Source of the DNA: Tubulanus polymorphus
Taxonomy: Eukaryota; Nemertea; Palaeonemertea; Tubulaniformes; Tubulanidae
DNA length: 64,000 bases
NCBI RefSeq assembly: GCF_964204645.1
Contig: NC_134031.1
Location: 20,271,307 to 20,335,306, forward strand
Direction of reading: 5' to 3'
Positions within the stretch are counted from its first letter, which is position 1. Each line of letters begins with the position of its first letter. Positions 36,201-46,339 of this stretch are shown piece by piece. Made by a program: the position numbers and the translations under genes. The notes beneath the pieces were generated by a model, which was given only the letters and a program-made list of their open reading frames with translations, was not told the DNA's origin and searched no databases.

Positions 36201-39200
36201 GGAAACCGTGATTCACGGCGTGAAGGTTCGAATATCGACGACCCCGAGTTCAAGGTCGCATTCTGCTTTGTCGTCGTCACGCGGCGTTCCGAAAACGCCG
36301 TCGCCGATTAGCGACGTCGATGCGCGACGACATCGTTTCGAACCGATATTCAAAACGGAACCACCGAACCGAGATAATCGCTTCGAGATATCGGCTTCTA
36401 CTTTGTCCGGGGGCGGGGACGATGAACGAGAGGAAAAACTTTGCGAAGATGATCGGAAAAACGTTGAGAAAAACGGTTTAGACGAAGCCGGTGATAGAAA
36501 TCCGACTTCGACGAAAGCAGGAACTGACGATTCCAACTCGTCTTCTTCTGACTCCGATCTGGAGGATGAAGAACGCCGGATGCGTAGACATCCTCCGACC
36601 TCGTGTAAATACGAGGCCCGTTTGACGTCTTTATACGACAGAAATGATGATGAAGATGACGGCGATGATGGCGATTTACTTTCGCGAACTAACGGCAGTC
36701 GTCGAGAAAAATCTCCGTCGTTAAACGCAGAGCAGACGCAAGCGGCTAGCGACGGTCAAACTCATAAGACGGCGAACGCTGATGAAAAACCGGATGATTC
36801 CGAAGTCACCATCAATGAACGAGCAACATCGTCGGAAAGTTCTCCAGGTGCTGGTGGTCCGAGTGGGAAATCTCACGAAGATTTCGAAAGAGCACTGTCG
36901 ACGCGGCGCGAATCAGTCGTCAGTCGCCACGAACGCGATGATTTGTTCGATGAATTATTCATGGAGATAACTAATAGTACAACGATAGCTAATAAGAATA
37001 GCGATCTATCCGATCGTAAAAGCGTCAGGCAAAAAGCGAAACGTAGAGCGCAGTCTGCTAAAAAACATTCGAAAAATGAAAGAGTAAATCCCCAGAAAAA
37101 TATTCGTCGCCCGCGAAGCGCTAACTCGTATATTTCACCCTATTCGCAGGTGGCTATTAAGAGGAGTGCTTCTACTACGAGTTCGTCGAATAAAACTGGC
37201 TTCATTAATGATTCTAATTCGAATAGAAATGAAAAATCGAAAGAAGCATCTGCTTCGAGAAAGGAACTATCTGCGTCAGAATCGGTTGAGAAATCTGACG
37301 AAGCGGGATTTTCTGAATGTTCCAAATACAAAGAAATGAATACACAGCCGTCCGGCGAATCAGAAATTCAAATTGCTGAGGATGTAACGTCTACTTCATT
37401 GGAAAACCTGTCCGAAACGATCTCATCGATTTCCAAGAGTATACGCGAACTTTACTGCGATATTTGTGGTCTAAACAGCAAAACCTGCGTCTGCCCAAAC
37501 GCTCATTTTTCATCGGCGAAGATCAATTCAGAAGAAAACAAGTTGCTTACTTTTGACGAACTCGACAAAGTGCTTTCTTCAATTCAGTCCGAGTTACAGC
37601 TCGAGAATGAAAATGCAAAGTCCACGCAGCAGACGGATTTTACGGCAGAAAATAAACCGACTATCAATGACCTTCAAAGTTATGTCGAAAAACTCGAAAG
37701 CCTAGATCTCTGCTGTGGTCAAATTAGCTCGGCCCTCACCGATATCGATGAGTTCAAAAAGATGTGCAAGAAATTTGCAATTGAGGGGCATCGATTGAGA
37801 CCGGGGTCGGCTACGTCTAAAGGAAAGTTGTCGCGTCCATCGTCGGCGGTGAATCGCCCGAAACCAGCATCGGGAAACGATCACAACTCGATCGTTAAAA
37901 GTAATCGCTTGTCAGCGTCTGCTCGAATCAGACCGGGGTCGGGTAAAGCTAGATCTACGCGTTGCCGCAATGATCTGGATTATTTGGAGTTGACGGATTA
38001 CAATCTCGGAGTGGAAGTAGATAATGAAAAGGATGATGATGATGGTGAAACAATTGAAGCAGTGGTAGAATTTAAAGCGAATGCTCGTGAAAGTGAAAAT
38101 CTGGTGGGTGAAGAAATTTCCAGGGTAAACTTACCTACTTTCTTATTTCTCCCACGAGTATTTGTATTTCATATAGGCCTAGCTAAACTCACTTTAAGAC
38201 CAACATCATTAATGCAATAATGTACAGTAAACCCTAGTCCGAGTTCAGGGTAAAAAATACAAGTCTGGAGTTGGTCGTATCTGAGTTAAGCAAGGTTTAC
38301 TGTATATACGTTTTTGTATATAAGTTGACCATAGATAATCTCTATTGTTGAGATCACATATTTAGGATGTGTCCAATTTTAAAGATTCACAATATTTAGC
38401 AGATAAAAAATGTATTTATCTATTTCAGGATATGACCCCTGAACCAAGGTGAGTCTTTATTTTTAGTTTAGATTTTTCAAAAATTCCCCCTAACTAGACA
38501 GATGAGGTGGAATTCAAATTGCGATATTCAAGCAGTTTTCCTTCAAATAATTTGTTGTTGCATTTACAGGGAATTGGAAATTCTCGCTACACAGAAACCG
38601 ATGTCAAAGACAAAGTAAGTTCTTCATGATGCTTCATTCATAACTTCAGATTTCTATGCATTGAAAGGACCAACTGTACTGATATAAATTAGACTCCTCC
38701 TTACTCTGACTCAGATTCAAATTGGGCTAAAGTCAGTTAATTTTACAAAGATTTTCCCTCGATTCTCATCTCAGTAAAATGATTATAGTCTCAATGAGTG
38801 AGGCCTAGAGTCTAGAAATTAACATGTTCTTTTTCATCATTTCAGGGAAGATATCTGCACTCGTTACAAACCAAAGCAGCCGGTTGCGCAATGTTTCCCA
38901 GTTTGTTTTCACATCAATGCGAAACCACCGGCGGGCAAACTTTACTATTTCGCATATGGGTTGACTATGAACTGTAGCAGGTATGTAACAAGCATGTGTA
39001 AATTCGTGTCAAATTTTTTTGAGAAATTCTTTCATTAAAGTTATCTTTGAATTATGTTCTTAGAATGCAGTCATATTTACAAAGAGAAGTGTCTGAGCGA
39101 TTTTGGGCCATCTTATTCGGGTTTTCATTGGTATTCAACAAAAAAGGTCAGCGAATAACTAAGACGATTTCCACTCAGATCAAAGCAAAAATATCGAATT

Positions 39201-40064
39201 TTATGATTTCTGATTATCAATCTTTGCATTTCAGGATTAGATTTGGAAGCTGGATCATTTCCGAATATCGAGTTCAACCCATACAGTTCTGTGGAGGGCT
39301 GTGTTTATGCGATTACGCCAAAAGAATTAGAAGTACTCGATCACTGTATGGGCTGCCCTAAGGTACATTTTTGCTATCCAAAGATTCTGGGAGACCAATT
39401 TCAAAGGATATTTGTAGAATTATTTTTCAACAAGCGACTTTTGCACATACTTGCTGCCATAGTTTCCACTGCCAGCAGTTGATAGAACCAGGGAGGTTTG
39501 AAAAAATCATGTACTTCTCTTTATAGTATTGTGTACGAGCGGCATTTCCAGTTTGGTTACAGAATGCACAAGTTCAGACTGGGGGTGAAGATCAGTTGGG
39601 CGTGGCGCAATACTGCGTACCGGCAGTAACTTACATCGCGCAAGATGATTGGACAGACAATGGTGAGTCCATGAAATTCATTTAAGAGGAAAATTGAAGA
39701 AAAAGGGCGGCCACTTTCTCCCTGACATGTCAGTTGTTTCCATGACATGATCTACTACTAAGAATCCAATCAATCAACACAGTCAAATATGTAAGACATA
39801 GATGGAAAATGTTTGTATAATTGTTACACACAATTTAAATATCTCAAAAAATTTCCCTGAAATTTTTCAAGAAAAGAAAATTCCCAGACTTTCCGCTAAG
39901 TGGCACTTCCATGAGAGATTTCATCATCACATTTAAGTGATATCGATCTGCGTTTTTCAGAAAAGTCCAGCGTCCCCACGGAGGCGACGTTCGAAGAATG
40001 CTGGAAAAGCGCCGATGTTCTGAGTCCACAATATAAACAGTATCTTCTACGCATAATAGGATAA
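33211..40064 (+). CDS. large disordered protein with C-terminal gamma-glutamylcyclotransferase-fold domain
   Basis: Fifteen exons, all GT-AG and phase-matched: 33211-33282, 33469-33541, 33721-33805, 34096-34261, 34551-34687, 35221-35288, 35483-35672, 36003-38124, 38429-38448, 38570-38614, 38846-38980, 39064-39146, 39235-39362, 39527-39662 and 39961-40064. The product has 1,187 residues. Residues 1-260 are basic and Pro/Ser/Arg-rich with short ordered islands (RTLIAIELAQEIL, YPVNITGPSIYDCLG, RRRQIMQQYPEIIEQYTLHR). The 2.1-kb exon encodes ~700 acidic, Ser-rich residues, then a helix (SLENLSETISSISKSIRELY) and a Cys cluster at 749-765. Residues ~1024-1187 are a GGCT/AIG2-like fold beginning YYFAYG. 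I do not recognise the N-terminal 1,000 residues. The domain probably binds rather than cleaves gamma-glutamyl substrates, because LDxxEG has become LDHCMG. Exon 9 is a 20-nt microexon. Confidence 0.85.
34318..34370 (+). ncRNA. hammerhead-ribozyme-like core in intron 4 of the GGCT-fold gene
   Basis: CTGATGA (34320-34326) is followed by a perfect 6-bp stem GGCTAA/TTAGCC (34328-34333 with 34340-34345) and then GAAAC (34346-34350). This is the conserved hammerhead arrangement CUGANGA, stem II, GAAA. Downstream TTGCGCAA can form a short stem III. Such motifs occur in Penelope-like elements and retrozymes. A TATATA run follows. Stem I and the cleavage site were not resolved by eye. Confidence 0.5.
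38938..40064 (+). other. GGCT-fold domain, probable pseudoenzyme
   Basis: The domain starts with LYYFAYGLTMNCSRMQSYL, matching the YFAYGSN start of gamma-glutamylcyclotransferases. It continues through FGFSLVFNKKG (a basic beta strand as in GGCT FKLDFG) and VEGCVYAITPKELEVLDHCM (the GVVWKMNKSNLNSLDEQE region). The family's catalytic Glu in LDxxEG is Met here (residue 1104), and YGSN reads YGLTMN. The end has the usual PQYKQYLLRI helix (human PPSPQYKKII). Fold call is firm; loss of activity is inferred. Confidence 0.8.
39703..39890. mobile_element. dispersed CCCTGAC-type repeat in the last intron of the GGCT-fold gene
   Basis: GGCGGCCACTTTCTCCCTGACA, AAGAATCCAATCAATCAACAC and AAATTTCCCTGAAATTTTTC also occur, diverged, at 1838-2045 and 11700-11805. 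Short pieces with GTGGCCACC are seen near 42400, 43525 and 57830. Confidence 0.45.
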
Positions 40065-41360
40065 CTTTACCAATTACGAGAATTGTTGCTGGATTATGTC
40101 TGACAAATGATTCACCGGGTATCGACTGAACGAACTGAGAATTTTGGAATCGGCTCAAACCAGAATGTTTATAGACGTCAAATACCGTTTTTATCTGGAT
40201 TCTAATAAAACACTGTCCAGAGTCAGTTCCGCAGTTTATGAGTTAGATTGAAAGATTTTCTTCATATTTCAACCGAGGAAGTATGATGCTAGGCTGGGTA
40301 CTCATATAATGTTATGATCTATATAATCAAAGGCAGGTGTAACCGAACCGGCCTACAATATATGATATATCGTCATTGCATCTAAAATCAATACCATTTT
40401 CAGTTTTATATCCGCCAGTTTTCTAACCAACTTCAATAATATTCTGTTGTTAGAACTTAACTGCCGCTCATTGCTGTGATTGTTACTTTAAAGATCTCTA
40501 TCAATATCCTCTTACTAAACCTTATTAATATCTGAACCACTTTGCTGTGTTTCAACTATTCATTGAATGCTATTCTTTTTTGCTGTGATATGCATCGAAC
40601 TTCTTAAAATGTTGCTTTTTTACAAAATACAATTTTTACGCGTATTTTCCAACTTCTAGTGGCCAACTATCATGCTTACAGTAGATATGTAGGTATGGTA
40701 TTCATTATTGTATCATTTTAGTTGCTCTGATGATGGGGTTTAAAAGTAATCCCCGAAACTGTTAGAAAATAAACTTTTCTACGTATCTACTGCGGGTTTT
40801 TATTTGTTAATGCTAACAGATCTTTGATGGATTTTCATCAATAGTCGTGCTTTGCTTATCGAGTTTAGATCGAAGTATAGTCCAAGCCTTATTGTGAAAA
40901 TATATACATAGTTAGTTAGTCATATATTTCTGTACTGATTCATGTATTCAATGTTTTCTTATTTGCTTCATCATATATTTTGTGTTACGTGTAATATATG
41001 TATGTACTCATCATGGAATACTTGAAAGTAATTTTATATACATTTTACTGGGTGCCATGTAGGGAATACAAAAAGTCCGTCCAATGTACCGAGGAAGTCC
41101 CCTTATGTGATATGCCCTATTTAGGGGTGCACCCCTCCCTCAATCAGATCCTAGATCCACCACTGAATTAGTCGATACACATAATTTGATTTTAAGGTTT
41201 ATGTAAACTGGGCCCGGATATTGTGAACGAGGTTCAGCTAATTCATTGTTTTCGCCAAATCTGTCCATGCCGTATTTTTTATAACTGACAACTTTTTGAA
41301 TGACATTTTCTGCTCTTTTTGTGATTGCTTTTTTATAAATAAATGTGCTATATCTCTCAA
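40065..41360 (+). other. probable 3' UTR of the GGCT-fold gene
   Basis: AT-rich sequence between the stop at 40062-40064 and the opposing DARS2 stop. AATAAA signals occur at 40768-40773 and 41338-41343. The second leaves only ~130 bp to the minus-strand DARS2 stop codon, so the two genes are tightly tail-to-tail and their 3' UTRs may overlap. Confidence 0.5.
40722..40790 (+). ncRNA. second hammerhead-like core in the 3' UTR of the GGCT-fold gene
   Basis: CTGATGA (40727-40733) is followed by GGGG (40735-40738) pairing with CCCC (40751-40754) across a short AT loop, then GAAAC (40755-40759). Architecture and orientation match the copy at 34320. AATAAA follows at 40768-40773, so the same element may supply an mRNA 3' end. 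Stem II has an internal mismatch, so this copy may be decayed. Confidence 0.4.
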
Positions 41361-41496
41361 AAATGATTGTTTCTTGATTTCAATTAGACTAGTTGAGAGA
41401 GCATCAATGGGCTATAAGTATGCAGCTTTCAACAATAAGTACGTCTTGAATTTTATATGAAATACACTTATAATTTCCTCCTATAAAACATTTCCA

Positions 41497-44400
41497 TCAT
41501 CGACAATCTTCGTCGAATATTTTGATTTTATAATGTTTTAAGTCTTGTTCGCTTATCGGCGCCGGCGCATCGCTCATCGGGTCTCTCAGCTCCGATTTAG
41601 GGAAAGCGATCACGTCTCGGATGCTCGGCGCTCCGACCATGATGGACAACAGACGATCAAGACCTAGAATCAAGATACACAAATATTTAATTCACTAACT
41701 CGATGCATTATAGACGAATAACGTCTGTAAGTTTCTAATACACCAACAAACAACAAAGGTAACATCCCAGTCGACTAGTTTTATAGATTAGCTTGAGTTA
41801 ACCTGAGGGTCCAGTCAATCATAAAAAGGATAAACTTCAAAATCGATAAAGATAAAATGAAATAATGAAGAAATTCAATTGCAGCTCTTAAATCGAAATC
41901 AGTCTATAAAACAGCCTACGGGGCCCATAATCTTGCATTATTGGATATCCGATGTCTTTGATTGCTCTTGTTAAGGAAGGGGAAGGGGTTAGTGCAATGT
42001 GGACATTCTATGGAGATGGGGAGGGGGTAAAAATTTAGCAATTTTGTATGGACGTCTTCAATGGACAGTTCCTATATAACCCTTAAGTAAACGGCAGGTG
42101 GTTTCAGCGAGTCGATTCTGGAAGAAGTGGTTTTATCAAATATTCATAAGCAGTTCATACACACCGAGCCTGAGCTGTTTCTCTCATATCATACAAACGG
42201 ATTACATACAATAAACACTGAATGACATACCTAAAGCGATTCCACCGTGTGGCGGACATCCATATTTGAATGCTTTCAAAAGATGCTCCAACTGACTAGA
42301 ATTTTCCTGTAAAAAGGATAGAAGATTGATGTGTAACTAATTATCACAGCACAGACTCCTATGTTTTCCCTGATTTGTCTGATTATCTAAGTTTTCTAGG
42401 CCGGTGGCCACCCTCTAACCCTATCTATGAAGTATATTCCACCCAACTTGGGTGATGCTCTCAAATTGTGCTTGTGTGATTTAGTCAAAAAGATTCGACT
42501 TGATTGGAGTCTGCTGTATTGCAACTTGGAGCGATAAGACTGATTACTCCAAGATTGCAACAACGAGCCATTGCAAGCGATAAAAATAAACCTTTTTTGA
42601 GAAGACCAGGCACCCCACTGAAAAATCGCTAATTTTTCTCATGATTCTTAAGGTCCAAAAAGTTCCAACTAGGGAAGCGTTTAGGCTAGATACATAGATA
42701 ACCCAAATATCAAGATATCAAGGCATGTTGAAAACTTCCCAATGAACTACTGACCGAAAAATAAATGCCGTAGAAAATAAAAGAAACAGAATTTTACTTT
42801 TAAACAATGGTGAGGAACTATGAGTTATTTGAAGTATCTTACCTGAAGTATATTTTCTAAAATGTGTTTCTGCAGATTTGAATCATGAATTCTTATCGAA
42901 CCTCCACCGATTTCAGCTCCGTTTAAAACCAGGTCGTAATGTAAACTTCGCACCTGTTAATAACGCATTGAAAATAGAAAACAATCGTTATTATCATAAT
43001 CATTAAGGAAACCTGTGTTTAAAGTGCAGGCTCGAGTGATGCTTAGCAGGGTTGAGGGTGTATAGAAATGAACAAAGAAAGCAAATAAGATCCCACTCCA
43101 AGGTCGTCACTTTTAAACTGATTTTGATCTTGAGTAAAGAAAAATAGAAAAAAATTTATAGTCTATAGTAGTAAAAGATATATTTAATAATAATCATAAT
43201 TAGTGTTTTATATAGCGCTTAATCCAGCTCATAAAAAAAGAGCGCTTCACATAAAAGCCTCATTAAAGAGGAAATGTTTAAGTTTAAGTATTAGATTAAG
43301 ATTTGTATTTTGAACGCATGTGAATTTCCATGTTGAAACATTCGCCGTATAATATGTCTGCAATTTTATTCTGGAGACTTAGGTTGACACATTTAGGTGA
43401 ATTTTGTGCAAAGACTGATAATCGCAGAATAGAATCAATGGATCAAATGATCACACGTAATTCAACATGTGTTTTCTAGATTTTTCTGATTCCCCTAGTT
43501 TTCCAGGTTTTCAAGGTCAGTGGCCACCGTGAGGGACTTAACATACAGCAATAATATCGAGCATGTTTGATTCATACAGATTGATTCTTGGCATACTGTG
43601 CAAAGTTTGGTGAAAATTGATTTGCCGATGAAATCAACCGAACCACTAAACCACTGGCTTTAGAACTTACTGATGCAACACTTGATATCATCAGCTATAT
43701 CTATTTTACCTTTTCTGGATTTTTTTGAAGTAGATGTTCATCCTCTGGATGTGGAGCGGTGAAAGGATGATGAGTTGACTCTAAACCATCTGTAATTATA
43801 AATGAGTTATACAGATGTGCACGAGTGACTTGTTAGGGATGATAACTTCTAAAACCACGAATAAGAGGCTGCTCATTATGCAGCCCAAACCAGACCCCCG
43901 GATGAAAATGTTTACCTAATCACCACTTGAACAATTTTTTTGATCATCTACACTTCATTTGTGTTTAGGACACCTTCACCCCAAACATTATTATATTGTA
44001 AATGAACTAAAAACACCAGAAATTAGACATTTCTTGACCACACAATCAAAAAGTGTCTGTCAATATTTCACACCTAACAATAACAAATGTATAAAAGGGC
44101 TAGTTTCAGATCGATCCCTGCATTAGTCCATAGCAGACCTGACTAACTGTTAAAAGAGTAATATCAATAGTAGAAAGGTCTGCTATCATCTTTGAATCAT
44201 AGTTTACGTTCAGAAAAATCCATCGTAAAATGTGTTTTAATCAAATTAAAATGCGATAATTCCAGCGTTACGATCACATTAGTGAATGACGGCACAAAAT
44301 AATTTCATTATTTCTCTTTCTAGACAAACTGCTAAAGTAAAGACTCCTGCGTGTATGCTGCAGGGATGATCTTCAAATCAGATACTCTCATACCTTCGAG

Positions 44401-46339
44401 GCTCAGAACAAATCAGACTAAAGTGACTAAGTTAGTTATCGTCTCGTCTGTTGTTACTCTACGATACTCTCAACTATTTTTGCATTCATAATTCCTATAA
44501 ATGGCTATTGATTTATTACGCACACGTATTGGAGAGGCGCATCGAAAATTTCAGAGTATCTCGAAATATCTGGGTATCAGTTTTAGCCAATAATTGCGGT
44601 ACCTTGGAGGCATCGATATCATCAAATACACCGATTTCACCGGCATCATTTTGACCATTGCCTCAACGTAGCCCCAACGAGATAAGCTAGCCTCATAAAG
44701 GTGTCCGTGGTAATAGCCAAAAATGTTAACTCCAGTGCTCCTGATGAATTCTAACAATACCATACATGTCACAAATTCATTCATTGTCTAATTCATGCAC
44801 ATATATACATTATCTTTTGAAAAAATTCACCAAGTAAAAGGAAGATCAATTTGCATAACAACAGATGTAATGAGCTTGTGAGTATCGATAGAAATATATA
44901 CTCAGTCCCTCGACGCAAATGTGTCAATGTCAAAAATTTATCCAAGGTCCCAAGCTGTAACACTGGAGAATTATTAAGTATTCTATACACATGACGACAA
45001 TGATGTATATTACGATGAAAGCCACCAGTGATTTGTGAACAGCTCTCTCCCCCGACAACTTAGTTATTAAAGCATGACACTTGTACTAAATCGTACTGGC
45101 AACCCGTTGATGTCCACACTCAACGATGACTAGCTAGGAAAAAAATATTCCGCAAGGCAATTGTATGGAAATGCAGAAGATTTACGCAAAAATCTTTGTG
45201 ATCAAGGTGAAGGTTAATTCTGAACACCTCGCTATATCGATAACTAAAGGTTAGTCGCTCAAAAACTGGTACAAGTTAACCAGTGGGTAATCTGCATCAT
45301 GGTACCTGAAAAAGTTTACTCCAACCAAACTTTGAACAACTGTCCTCAGGCAGTTTTCAGGGCGTATGGCTTCTTAATCTCTATTGCCAGCATTTTGTGA
45401 AAATGCTGTCCAATGCTTAGTCAGGAATACAGAATATATCACAGTCCTTGACAGAGTACTCGGTTCCCAGTGTCTCATCATCAGAGGTAAACTTAACATC
45501 TTCAAACGTACATTTTGTATATACAGGTCTTCAACACACAAGAGCGAATTGAATTGAATTGATGCACGCACCTGATCCATCTTCTTTTTGGTCGAACAAA
45601 GGGAAATCTTCAACCCATACGAAATTGAAACCTTCCTTTTCTTTAAGCGACCGGCCTGCAACGAAATTTTTGATGAAATGAAAAAAGTTCTAGCGAAATG
45701 GGAATGTTTGAAATAAGGGAAATAGCATACAGATTAGATCCTCTAATTGACAGGATGGACTCATAAAACTATTTGACTCAAAATGTTTGTTGAAATATTT
45801 TCCTGACTATAAATGAATTATACGCAATCGAACTCTGATATTGCGCTCAAGCCGGACGAACGTCCACGGTCCTAAAAGATGGCCTGCCTTAAATTCAGAG
45901 TCTATTGTTGATATAATGGACGTAGTAATGTTTGTTATTACTCGTACCTTTCAACTCTAAATTCTTGATACAATCAACCCGTACTCTTCCCATCAGCTTA
46001 CGCTGAAAATAAAGCAACGTGACTTTATATAAACATTTGTTATAGAGTCCATGAGAAAACATGGACGTATATATCAGGGCTCCGTGAAGAGACCAGTCCA
46101 GTAGACCATTGACTCTAAAATTCATTTAAGAGTTAATGATACATGGATGTTCCAATATGAGACCAATAGAACTAGTAAACCCTCACGGTGTCTGAGTGAG
46201 ATCCAACGCTGATTATAATAATGTCGCCAACTTCTGCTTGTAAATGATCGATAAGTCTTTGTTTCACGTTTTCGCTGAAGTGTTTGGCAAATTTACCTTG
46301 CCACGTTTCTGCACTTTTCAACTGTAGAATGTTGATCGT
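41497..46339 (-). CDS. DARS2: mitochondrial aspartyl-tRNA synthetase, C-terminal half
   Basis: A class II enzyme that charges mitochondrial tRNA-Asp. Exons in transcript order are 46187-46339, 45948-46002, 45572-45655, 43710-43789, 42843-42953, 42231-42306 and 41497-41663, phase-matched throughout, giving 241 residues to a TGA stop. Human DARS2 has about 645. Matching segments include [61 protein letters not shown] (motif 3, with the ATP-binding Arg) and [11 protein letters not shown]-like [13 protein letters not shown]. The most upstream exon corresponds to the bacterial-type insertion region ([14 protein letters not shown]). It has a good acceptor (TTTTGTTTTCAG), so at least one more exon must lie upstream. 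The anticodon-binding domain and motifs 1 and 2 were not found between 46340 and 64000; they may lie beyond the edge or in exons I missed. Confidence 0.9.
43030..43080 (+). mobile_element. SINE tail fragment
   Basis: GATGCTTAGCAGGGTTGAGGG matches the tail of the SINE at 52421 (GGCGCTTAGCGGGTTGAGGG). Only the 3' end is present. It lies in a DARS2 intron. Confidence 0.4.

Noticed and set aside
44551-44784. 78-codon minus-strand frame, or an extra DARS2 exon ([17 protein letters not shown] with a donor)
   Set aside because: The phases do not fit between exons 45572-45655 and 43710-43789, which already join perfectly against human DARS2; no family match.
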